This document shows, piece after piece, positions 45,301 through 53,735 of a stretch of 64,000 nucleotides of DNA. The first letter of the stretch is position 1. Every line of letters begins with the position of its first letter. The notes beneath the pieces are model-generated. The model made no database searches and was not told the DNA's origin. It saw nothing but the letters and a program-made list of their open reading frames with translations. Location: assembly GCA_907163375.1 (NCBI GenBank), contig CAJQUW010005758.1, positions 248,001 to 312,000 on the forward strand, given 5' to 3'. Both the position numbers and the translations under genes were made by a program. Source of the DNA: Prostheceraeus crozeri (Eukaryota > Platyhelminthes > Polycladida > Euryleptidae).

Positions 45301-45872
45301 TTGATTCTATATTTCATATTAATCCCTGCCCCTCTATGCGATCTTTGTACTAACTTCATTCCAAAATTTTCATATTTAATATTACCTGTAAAAATCCATT
45401 CGTTAGCATCGGATTTCTCATCCAGATTCGAAAACCATGTTTCAAATGATTTTTTATTATAGAAGGTTACGTAAAAATTTTGAATTATATTTTCCTGATC
45501 TTTAACAACTTTTCCAAGTAAATTAATAATTTTACCATTTGCTAAAAGTTTCCGCATATCATTTACTACATTAATAAAAGATACATTTTCATATTTAATT
45601 TCATTTGGATTAAATAAATTACATAAATCATCACCAAGCTCATCCTTAATTCTATCATCAAAAAAGATATCAGTAATAGGAGTTTCTAATATTTCTTTTG
45701 TTCCACTTTTCTGTTTTTTAATATTACGTCTAATACTACGCCTACTACGTTTCTGTTTTTTAATACGTTTACTACGTTTACTATGTTTAATTTGCGCATC
45801 AAACTCAGCAGTTTGTTTCTTGATTAATTCATCAATCCTAGACGTTTGTCCGAGAGACATTTCACGATTCAT
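42323..45872 (-). pseudogene. Protein-primed family B DNA polymerase, several breaks
   Basis: About 1180 codons from ATG 45872. In order: basic N-terminal region (RSKRIKKQKRSRRSIRR), exonuclease blocks YIWDLETFPD, AHNSSGFDSYF and YLVNDILSLA, then polymerase motif A (AFDATSLYPSAM), motif B (LLMNSLYGKT) and motif C (YTDTDSIYI). This is the replicative enzyme of Polintons, primed by a terminal protein. Breaks: a frameshift near 45285, in-frame TAA at 44710-44712, in-frame TGA at 43684-43686 and a frameshift near 43380-43400 in an A-rich run. GC-rich palindromic inserts at 43727-43791 and 44501-44548 add stretches such as CAGGTLSLGRYAGGALSPG. Not functional as sequenced. Confidence 0.92.
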
Positions 45873-45964
45873 ATTTTTTAAAAGAAAAAATGAATTTTTA
45901 CATAGAACCTCGGTTCCGTTTTTACATATACACAGGAATATGTAATTGATGTAATGTTTCTAAT

Positions 45965-46192
45965 TCATGTATTGTTATACGCCAAAAATACTCGGAAACT
46001 TCTTAAACAAAGTGGAAAGTCTTTTGTTTTAACACACGGTTTAATACCATGTTTTGTTTTATAATCTGTAACGAGCGCTACGTATTTATGATGATAATAA
46101 AATCTAACTTCTTTCTTCGAATTTACAGGATTTGTAGGATGACGATAATCTTTTAAAACTGGTACATGCTCTATCTTGTAAGCATTCAACAT
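45965..46192 (-). CDS. Small Polinton protein, unknown
   Basis: 75 residues (MLNAYKIEHVPVLKDY ... VRFYYHHKYVALVTDYKTK). Not recognised. Its start has the element's A-tract (TTAAAAAAAAATATG), which supports a real gene. The last 15 residues may be out of frame with the original end. Confidence 0.5.
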   Translation of the reverse strand: MLNAYKIEHVPVLKDYRHPTNPVNSKKEVRFYYHHKYVALVTDYKTKHGIKPCVKTKDFPLCLRSFRVFLAYNNT

Positions 46193-46273
46193 ATTTTTTT
46201 TTAATTTTTACTAACAAAAAATTTATAAGAAAAAATTATTCGATCACTCCGCGAAAATATTTTCTATCGACTT

Positions 46274-47040
46274 TCAGTCAGAGAACAATTGTTCGATAAC
46301 TCTATCATGAATTTTTTTATCAATATTAATTGTGATAAATCCATAATCTTTTGACCAAGCATTGTTACACGATTGTTTAAATTCATCTTTATTTCTTACA
46401 CATAAATCTCTTAACAAATCACTTAAGTTTCTTGCATTTATTTCAAATAGTATAAATATATTTGCATTCTTTCTAATAACACTTCCGTCTAATGAATACA
46501 TACTTTGTGTTAAATAAAAAACACTACAGTTATTATGTCTACCTCTTGTGAAATAATTTCTCTGAACTGACTGATTTCTATCATTAACACAATCATCAAA
46601 AATTACACAATGTTTCATTGTTTTATCTAGTTTACTAGGATCTTGCATATTACCACTATCATCTATGAATTGTATCTTTATATGCTTATTTTTATTGGTT
46701 TCCACTAACTGATTATTTTTTGCTGCTTCTTCACACCACGAACTTATTTCTTCTTCATCTTCAGATTTTTCATATTCTTTGAATAATGAAGCAATTGCTG
46801 TTTTTTTAAGATTATTTTCAAATCCATATTTTAAAAATTGATAGACGGGTTGTTCTGCCGTTGTTGTATAAATTATAAGATTGTTATAATCCAAAAAATT
46901 TGGAGTAGTTAAAATTTTAAATAATAGATATGTTTTTCCACATCCTGATCTTCCACAAATAACTGACAAAACTTTATTAGATAAATTTGGATGATGATTA
47001 AATTTAAGTTTTTTTTATTAAATGGAGGTAGTTCACTCAT
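46274..47040 (-). CDS. Packaging ATPase (A32/FtsK-HerA type), N-terminal frame break
   Basis: The frame to 46274 holds Walker A GRSGCGKT, Walker B HCVIFDD, a sensor-like FYLTQSMYSL and an arginine-rich RNYFTRGRHNN segment, the pattern of viral genome-packaging ATPases of Polintons, Mavirus and large DNA viruses. The natural start is ATG 47040 (ATTAAAAAATG, MSELPPF), about 24 codons upstream, but an 8-base A run (47009-47016) lies between and puts it out of frame with the Walker region. Everything from Walker A onward is open. Works with the capsid proteins to fill virions. Confidence 0.88.
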
Positions 47041-47123
47041 TTTTTAATAAAAAAAATTATTTTTATTTTATTTTTATTTTTAAAGAAGAAGAAAATTAAA
47101 CTTCTCTAGCTTCGCGTAGGAGT

Positions 47124-47913
47124 TTATATCTCCCGAACCAAAAGATCTATCATAATCTCTTCACCTCCAAAATTTATTTCTTGTCCTTTTTCATCAGTGA
47201 TTCTAATGTTAATGTTGTTAATAGTTTTTCTTGTAATAGGGAAATATATTAATGTTTGTGGAAATACATTTAATCTATAACCAATGGGTACAGTAAAAGC
47301 TGGAAAACTGAATATTAAATTTGACAATTTACCATTTATATATCCTCCTTCAATAATGTCACAATGTACAACAATTGAATTTATTTCAGTTATTTTTGGA
47401 ATCTTCTCACCTAAATGATAACCTTGACTATAGGTTTGTTTATTAAATCCTAATAGCTTTGACAATGATCTATCATGATTAAAATCAACTTGATGATTTT
47501 CGTCTAAAGTAAGAGAAAATTTATTGACTGCCGGTTCAACTGCAAAATGTAATTGTTTCTTATCTTTAGATGGTATACCTAAATGTCTCTTAATTTCATT
47601 TGATATTGATTCAACTTCGTAAGAACCAGGAAGAAAAGTTAATATTTTCCATGTTTTGCCTTTATCAGTAGAATATCTAAATTGATCATTCACATCTTTT
47701 ATAACATTTTGAATAGTGTTAAATGTAGAGAAACTAGTCAATGCAATTTGATAATTTTTATTTTGTTCCAAATGTAGAATGGGTTCTAAATTACAAGTGT
47801 GTGATGAAGTAGTTGTTATAATTTTTAACGTCGTACTAAATTTTTATGAACCCAAAATCTCTGTCAAGTTTTCTAAATGATTATTAATTTTGTCTAAATC
47901 TGCTGAACACATT
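47124..47913 (-). CDS. Penton-like minor capsid protein, start region disturbed
   Basis: The open frame gives 215 residues from codon 47771 (TTG, not a true start): NYQIALTSFSTFNTIQNV, FRYSTDKGKTWKI, LPGSYEVESISNEI, VDFNHDRSLSKLLGF, HCDIIEGGYINGKLSN, YRLNVFPQTLIYFPI. This is the single-jelly-roll penton homologue of Polintons that fills the capsid vertices. The frame is open up to a TAA near 47843 with no ATG. The nearest start with the element's motif is ATG 47913 (CTAAAAAATG), in another frame. So the 5' end is broken, or 47913 begins a separate short peptide. Confidence 0.8.
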
Positions 47914-47934
47914 TTTTAGTTAAAATTTTGAATA

Positions 47935-48029
47935 AATATTATAGATAAAAATCGTAGATAAAAATCATAGATAAAAATCATAGATAAAAATCATAGATAA
48001 AAATCATAAATAAAAATCATAGATAAAAA
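47935..48029. repeat. Tandem ATAGATAAAAATC repeat
   Basis: About six units of ATAGATAAAAATC(A/G)T between two Polinton genes. Simple repeat; possible 3'-end region of the gene at 48030-48857. Confidence 0.85.
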
Positions 48030-48857
48030 TTAGAAACAACATATTTCAGCTACACTTTTATAATCCTCTTCATTTAGAATCTTCTTTTCTAACAGTCTTT
48101 TCAATATAGCATGAATTTCATTGAAACTAGAATTATGTCCTTCTTTTATTGCAGATATTAAAATATTTAATCTATTTAGTAATTCTTGTGGATCATCTGG
48201 TAAAAATATGGTTGTTTCTATTTTCTGTTTTTCAGATAAACCTTTTCCTACTTTAACTCCCGTTGATAATAAATTTTCTAATTGTTTATAACGTCTAAGA
48301 GATTTTACTGCACCAACTCTATCTAACATAGCTTTATATTTTATGAGATCTTCTACAGCATAATTATTTAAATCTGCTCCTCTTAAAAGATTAACAAAAT
48401 TTCTATCTAAATTAAAAGGAGATTTATCTGGTGAAAAAATTAAACCTCGAAAAGGTTGTGGAAATATTTCTTTTTGTCCGAGATAAAATCTAGGTATTGT
48501 TTTTCCATCTATAAATGAAATAGAATGTTCAAATTGCATAGATTTTGGTAATTTCTTATTAATGTTTGATTCTAGTAATCCATAGTCATCTAATATAGTT
48601 TTGTGCTCTGGATCTGTTATATCAATTTGTTTATCATTATTTGTAAGTTCTTCTTCAAGAGTTTTAAATGGTTTCATAGTTTTTTCAAAATCAGTTTTTA
48701 CTTGCTCGGTTTGCTGCATTTTTTCAAACATATCAGATTGAATACCAGCTTTTATCATTCTATGTTGAAGATGATTTTCTTTCATAATATTTCTTTGTTT
48801 TATTAACTCTTCTAATTGTTTTATTCTTTTAAAATTATCAGCTCTAATTTTATCCAT
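48030..48857 (-). CDS. Conserved Polinton-type protein of unknown function
   Basis: 275 residues from ATG 48857 (TTTTAAAAATG), intact. N-terminal half is helical and charged (RIKQLEELIKQRNIMKENH), the middle has FIDGKTIPRFYLGQKEIFP, and the C-terminal domain has FLPDDPQELLNRLNILISA then FNEIHAILKRLLEKKILN. A similar C-terminal layout (short helical domain ending in a Leu-rich helix) recurs in Polinton-like elements of many animals. A structural or core role is possible because it sits among capsid genes. Confidence 0.5.
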   Translation of the reverse strand: MDKIRADNFKRIKQLEELIKQRNIMKENHLQHRMIKAGIQSDMFEKMQQTEQVKTDFEKTMKPFKTLEEELTNNDKQIDITDPEHKTILDDYGLLESNINKKLPKSMQFEHSISFIDGKTIPRFYLGQKEIFPQPFRGLIFSPDKSPFNLDRNFVNLLRGADLNNYAVEDLIKYKAMLDRVGAVKSLRRYKQLENLLSTGVKVGKGLSEKQKIETTIFLPDDPQELLNRLNILISAIKEGHNSSFNEIHAILKRLLEKKILNEEDYKSVAEICCF

Positions 48858-48978
48858 TTTTAAAATATAATATTTGAATTTTGTGGTAACATTGGAATAC
48901 AGCAAAAACATTTTACTGAACAAATTATTTTTTTATTGCTTTGTTGTCTGGCATCTTTTCGTTTAAAGTTTTCTCGTT

Positions 48979-49674
48979 TTAAGTTTTGTTTAATAAAGTT
49001 TTGCTTAAATTTTCGCTGAAAGTTTTTAGCTCTTCTAAAAAAAATTTGTCATTTTCTTCATTAGAAATTTTACCATCACTAGAAATTTTGCCATCCTTTT
49101 TATTTTTATCATCAACTTTTTCGGACTGTAATTGAAAGGTTTGATTTACTTCATTAGCTATTTGATCAAATTTTTCAATCTCATCTAACGTAATAACATT
49201 ATCATCACATACTCTTTGAAAGTAGTAATGTAGTTTATCATAGACTTTTTTAATATGTAAATGCTTAGTTTTTAATGATTTTCGTTTCTTAGTTATTAAA
49301 GATTTATCTAACATTGTAACAAGTGAAGTTGCAAAAACACCCGTACCTGTTAAAGCTGTAGCAACAACAGGAATTACTAAAACACCTGAAGATATAACAA
49401 TTGTCAAAGCACCTAAACTTATTGTTAAGAATATGCCAATTCCTTGTGTTACATTCTTAACTTTGCTCCATCTCTTTCTTAATTTTTTATAATGCTCTAA
49501 TCTTAATAATAATTGAGATTCCTTATCTTTCATATAACGTACTCTATCTTTGTGCTTTTCTTTATTCATTTTTTCAATGTCCATTAAAGTAGAACTACGT
49601 TCATATGATAACGAAGGATATATTCTTGCGGTTTCTTCCATTTCTGAAGTTCCTTCCACTTTTGTTTCTTCCAT
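48979..49674 (-). CDS. Predicted membrane protein overlapping the right inverted repeat
   Basis: 231 residues from ATG 49674 (TCTTTAAAAATG). A basic N-terminal helix (SQLLLRLEHYKKLRKRW) precedes a long hydrophobic stretch (GIGIFLTISLGALTIVISSG, VLVIPVVATALTGTGVFATS) that would span a membrane about twice. The C-terminal half is charged and helical. The first codons lie inside the terminal repeat, and a truncated copy is at the other end. Function unknown; position next to virion genes and the membrane segments suggest an envelope or inner-membrane component, which is inference. Intact frame. Confidence 0.6.
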   Translation of the reverse strand: MEETKVEGTSEMEETARIYPSLSYERSSTLMDIEKMNKEKHKDRVRYMKDKESQLLLRLEHYKKLRKRWSKVKNVTQGIGIFLTISLGALTIVISSGVLVIPVVATALTGTGVFATSLVTMLDKSLITKKRKSLKTKHLHIKKVYDKLHYYFQRVCDDNVITLDEIEKFDQIANEVNQTFQLQSEKVDDKNKKDGKISSDGKISNEENDKFFLEELKTFSENLSKTLLNKT

Positions 49675-50107
49675 TTTTAAAGAAATATTTTTAGTCACAT
49701 GTTATATTTTAAAAACCTGAAAGATAGATAAAATTCATGAATTTGAAATTCTCAACTTTTATGATTTTCGGTGTCCTGGAACGGTCATGATTTAAGCGAG
49801 AAAATTGTAATTCTCAAATTTTGAGATTCTTAACTTTTATGATTTTTCGGTGTCCTGGAACGGTCATGATTTTAAGGGTGAAAATTGTAATTCTCAAATT
49901 TTGAGATTTTGAAAAATTTGAAAAATTGGGTATTTTTAAAAACGCTTAAATTTTCGGCCTTCGGCCACGTGAAATTTGAAGTCTACCTAAATTTTTGAAA
50001 TTTTTGAAATTTTGATTTTTTGAAAAAACCCGCAAAAGTGTGACATCCGGCGCAAGCGAAGCGAAGCAAAGCGAAGCGTCGCGCCGGATGTCACACTATA
50101 TACTACT
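49613..50107. repeat. Polinton right terminal inverted repeat
   Basis: About 495 bp, inverted match to 33975-34480. It carries the same subterminal palindrome around GGCGCAAGCGAAGCG...CGCGCC, with CGAAG pentamers one of which is changed (AGCAAAGCG). Its inner end includes the first codons of the membrane-protein gene. Confidence 0.93.
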
Positions 50108-50113
50108 TAAAAG
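50108..50113. repeat. Polinton target-site duplication (right copy)
   Basis: TAAAAG, identical to 33969-33974. Confidence 0.93.
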
Positions 50114-51174
50114 AAAACTCAAAGAAGTTGAAATCAATCGATGTGTCACAGAATCATTTGGCTAATGAAGATATTGAAATCGGACATGCAGTCAGAGACG
50201 CGATTGAGAAGGTCGAATCGAAGTCGAAGGATGAAGTCATGAAACAGATACTGTCGTTCTACCAAACTGCATCGCAGTACTTGATCGATAGACTTCCACA
50301 TGATAACAAAATACTTCGAGCCCTCCGCGTACTACATCCAAAAGAACAATCCAACAAGAAAGGATGCCGCTATATCAAAATCATAGCAGAAGCGATGCCT
50401 TTTTTCAAAGATGACGACATCGTGAAAATCATCGACGAATGGAAATTGTACGGTGAAGAAAAAGTTAAGTCAGACATTCATGAAATCCGCATTGATGAAT
50501 TCTGGTCTCAGATACTAGAACATGAATTAGTAAGTGGAAGAAAGAAATACCCGAATCTTTCCCGTGTCGTAAAAGCAGCTCTCACATTGGCTCACAGCAA
50601 TGCCGACTCAGAAAGGGGACTTTCAGTTAATAAATGATTGCTTGGTACGGATAGAACAGCGCTTTCTGCAAAATCTGTAATCGGAATAAGAGCATGTAAA
50701 GACACTGTCCGATCATTTGATGGCATTACAAACGTTCCCATCACAAAAGACCTTATCAGCGTGGCGAGGGCATCTTCGAAGGTGTATCAACAGGAATTAG
50801 AGGAAGAAAGGAAAAAGGCGGAAAAACTTAAACAGGAAAAGAAAGAACGCGAAGAAAAAGAAATTCAAGCAGAGAAGGAACACAATGAAAAAATAGAAAA
50901 AATGGACGCGCAAACATGTCTTATTGCGAAAGACGAAGAAAACATTAACGTTGAAACGTCGAAAGCCAATCTTCTATTAAAGGATGCACAAACCCGTCTC
51001 GATGAAAGCATAAAAAAGAATGATATGGATGGCATCAGTATAGCATCAGATCTTTTGCGATTGGCAAAAGAAAAAATCGAAACATCCGCAAAGAAGCAAC
51101 TTGAATTACAGAATAAAAAGCGGCAGCTCATGACAACTTACCACGAAATGACAATAAAGAAAAAAAGACTGTAA
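50108..51174 (+). pseudogene. hAT transposase, C-terminal part, right of the Polinton
   Basis: Continues the frame interrupted at 33969. It reads AMPFFKDDDIVKIIDEWKLY, AALTLAHSNADSERGLSVNK (the hAT C-terminal dimerisation block), an in-frame TGA at 50635-50637, then TDRTALSAKSVIGIRACKD and a long Lys/Glu coiled coil (EEERKKAEKLKQEKKERE) to 51174. The TGA sits where a basic residue is expected (CGA to TGA). The long coiled-coil tail after the hAT block is unusual. Confidence 0.82.
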
Positions 51175-52373
51175 TAACGAACTTAACTCTGTTGATGAGA
51201 GATAGTTGACTGTAGTGATAGCAATTTGCTTGTCCTCATTTTTTGTATAGATGATTTAACTAGTGTCACATTTTCAGTTGTTGAACTTTCTAACTTTTTA
51301 GTGGAAAGATTGGACATTTTTACAAGTGTTTGTTTTGAAGTTTTCTGTTCGGTAAAGCTGTAAGTAAATTTTGTACAAAACTTTACAATTCACGAAGTAT
51401 TTTTCTTAATTTCCAAAGACTGCTTTCTCTAATAACCGTGAAGTTTGTAATTTTTTAATAGAGTTGTTTTTTTATAATGAAAGTCAATATTTTATAGCTC
51501 CCTACATGTACAAGATATTCATAAAGTTAAATAGCACTTGAACGTATTAATGCATGTATTGGATGATAGTCGTTGACTTCAATTTTCAACGTATTTTACT
51601 TTGTCATTTACGTAATTTATCTACTTCTCATAATAAACCTACTTATTAATTGCAATCGAATTTACGTGAACGATCATATTAGTTTCGTTGGAGTTTCACA
51701 TGTAATTGAACAAGATTGATGACATGATAAATTTAATTTCAATTAAACAATAATATGCATATACATAATAAGATTATGAAAACCTATAAAAGCCTGTATA
51801 TTTTTTTGGGACCTATAATTTTAGCCTATATTCTCACTAAAATTCGTTGGGAGGCCTGCTGCCTGTTATATGCTTAGCAGGCCCTAGCTACATGTTAGAA
51901 TGTTACAATTCCTAGCCTAGGCTAGGAACACTTAATTTGATTTTGTCTAGAGCTAGGTTTATGCAGCATCATCTATTGAACGTACCTTTGTAACATTTTA
52001 CGACAACAAGCTAGAGATTTAGAAGGACACGACGGTGGCGGTACTGTGCATGATTTTGTTTTACATAGACGTATGGCAAAATGTAGTCTAAGCTTAGTTA
52101 TCAGATTAAAATCCTTCAGTTCCCCATACGCTACACCTAATCGAAAGAGACATAGGTGATTACATTTTTATATGTTAATTTTTCACAACAATTAAAAGTT
52201 CTAGAATTTCATTGTCAGTGCTAAAATTAACAATTTACTGATTGACATGATGGATTCAACATGAAGGACACTTCCTCACATCATACCGGATAAAATTATG
52301 CCGATGTGACCGTCTCTGCCGGTATTGGCCGGTCTGATTTTTCAGACCGGACCGGCGACCGGTTACATCTCTG
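51175..52373. other. hAT 3' untranslated and subterminal region
   Basis: No gene. Contains AATAAA near 51633 and subterminal repeats (AAAACCTATAAAAGCC near 51780, GGGAGGCCTGC near 51848) that mirror the left end. Confidence 0.7.
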
Positions 52374-52381
52374 ATACAAGC

Positions 52382-52638
52382 GTAGAATTGTAGACTGCGT
52401 GCAGTGTCAGTGTCGAATAGAATTTTTCCAAATCTTCTGTTCGCTGCCTGAAGTGGGTGGGTTTTTGTAAACTTGAGCGAGAACTATATTAATTGCTGAG
52501 CTCTGACGTTTCACCAAAATCACGCAGTCATAAATTGTGACGTAATCAGTTAACAAATTCGCTTTAACATTTTACATGATGACACCAATCCAACCTTACC
52601 TGCGTGTTGACTTTCTTCACCCGAATATACTGCATAGC
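52382..52638 (-). pseudogene. RTE-like LINE endonuclease, middle piece
   Basis: Reads SNGYAVYSGEESQHAGKVG, then IVLAQVYKNPPTSG and TEDLEKFYSTLTL, the middle strands of an AP-type endonuclease. At 52382 it is cut by the hAT and continues at 30653. At 52638 it is cut by the Penelope fragment and continues upstream at 53558. Several frame changes. Confidence 0.7.
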
Positions 52639-52652
52639 CATTTGACTGCAAA

Positions 52653-53543
52653 TTTGTTCAAATATAGTACTTCCAGTTGGGAGACTCATAATATGGGATT
52701 TTTCCGGATAAAACACCAACTGTGGTCAAATCTTTTATTTGCAGACGTTTCGGTGGCAGACTGCACACCTTGTTCACTGCGATAAGCCGATGAAATGAAA
52801 TAAAATGACAAGAGGAATGTTGACTAAAACTCATCTATCATAGATAAAATACTGTAGAAGAAAATAGACTTACAGATATGTTACTTACATATATAAAAGA
52901 AGGTAATACTTAGACATTGCAAAATTGTTCGGAGTACTTCAAAATCTGTTTGACGAAGGTTAAACCGGTGGAGCCTGATAAGAGCAACGTTATATACAAA
53001 ATTGGGTGTCATGATTGTAGCAAGTTCTACATTGAAGAAAGTGGGCGAAAGTTGAGCACTCGAATAAAGGAGCATCAGCGAAGTACAAGAGATATCAGTA
53101 ATTCATCAGCCGTGTCAGAACATTCGCATACATCGAGTCACCGTCCAAACTTTGAGGCTTCAATCGTCTCCAGGGAAAGTAATTGGTATAAAAGGAAATT
53201 GAAAGAATCTATGTATATATATGCTAACAAAGAAAGTATCTACAATCGCGATAATAGCATTGGTGTCCATGACATTTGGAAACCGTTGATTTTGAAGTAC
53301 TCCGAACAATTTTGCAATGTCTAAGTATTACCTTCTTTTATATATGTAAGTAACATATCTGTAAGTCTATTTTCTTCTACAGTATTTTATCTATGATAGA
53401 TGAGTTTTAGTCAACATTCCTCTTGTCATTTTATTTCATTTCATCGGCTTATCGCAGTGAACAAGGTGTGCAGTCTGCCACCGAAACGTCTGCAAATAAA
53501 AGATTTGACCACAGTTGGTGTTTTATCCGGAAAAATCCCATAT
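52653..53543. mobile_element. Penelope-type fragment: GIY-YIG gene between inverted arms
   Basis: Arms of about 255 bp, one starting ATATGGGATTTTTCCGG at 52691 and its complement ending at 53543, surround an endonuclease frame. A 14 bp direct repeat CATTTGACTGCAAA (52639-52652 and 53544-53557) flanks the insert. No reverse transcriptase is present. Terminal inverted duplication of this sort is known for Penelope-like elements. Confidence 0.8.
52917..53324 (+). CDS. GIY-YIG endonuclease domain (Penelope type)
   Basis: 135 residues, uninterrupted. NVIYKIGCHDCSKFYIEESG and KLSTRIKEHQRS give the GIY-YIG core with the Cys-x2-Cys insert, Arg and EH motif of Penelope endonucleases; the C-terminal half (SHTSSHRPNFEASIVSRESN) follows the usual order. 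Canonical YIG-x-T appears as YIEES, so the second Gly of the signature is changed and activity is doubtful. The start ATG lies within the left inverted arm and the last codons lie in the right arm. Confidence 0.8.
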   Translation: MQNCSEYFKICLTKVKPVEPDKSNVIYKIGCHDCSKFYIEESGRKLSTRIKEHQRSTRDISNSSAVSEHSHTSSHRPNFEASIVSRESNWYKRKLKESMYIYANKESIYNRDNSIGVHDIWKPLILKYSEQFCNV

Positions 53544-53557
53544 CATTTGACTGCAAA

Positions 53558-53735
53558 CTTCCTGTTTTTGCCATCTTACTTCTGGAATTCCTAGTTTCTT
53601 GACATTCATCCTCTTCATTTCATGTTTTATGTAGTCAAGTTTGCCTACAGTAGTGAAGTCATATCTACAGACATTCATGAGAGTAGGATGATGAAATGTA
53701 GCAGGAATAAACGTGTGTGAAGTTAGCACCGCCAC
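53558..53735 (-). pseudogene. RTE-like LINE endonuclease, N-terminal piece
   Basis: TTVGKLDYIKHEMKRMNVKK and LGIPEVRWQKQE match the first strands of an AP-type endonuclease (catalytic Glu in EVRW). It is the 5'-most part of the LINE whose other pieces are at 52382-52638 and 30443-30653. Confidence 0.72.

Larger units (their letters stand above)
33975..50107. mobile_element. Polinton/Maverick (adintovirus-like) element, 16.1 kb
   Basis: A 16,133 bp element starting AGTAGTATATAG and ending CTATATACTACT, with long inverted repeats at both ends and a 6 bp target duplication. The gene set is that of Polintons: adenain-like protease, retroviral-type integrase, protein-primed B-family polymerase, A32-type ATPase, double-jelly-roll major capsid and penton-like minor capsid, plus small virion-type proteins. 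All genes but the protease and the clamp-like gene are on the - strand. It is strikingly AT-rich compared with the flanking hAT. Several genes carry frameshifts or nonsense codons, so this copy cannot be assumed functional. Confidence 0.96.
30662..52373 (+). mobile_element. hAT-like transposon hosting a Polinton and a MITE
   Basis: Ends CAGAGATGTAACCGGTC and its complement (GACCGGTTACATCTCTG) are flanked by a perfect 8 bp duplication ATACAAGC (30654-30661 and 52374-52381). CAGAG plus 8 bp duplication is the hAT hallmark. Without the 16.1 kb Polinton and the 1.6 kb MITE it would be about 4 kb. Subterminal CCTGC/GGCCTCCC and ACCTATAAAA repeats occur near both ends (about 31020-31130 and 51775-51890). 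It carries a decayed transposase. Confidence 0.93.
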
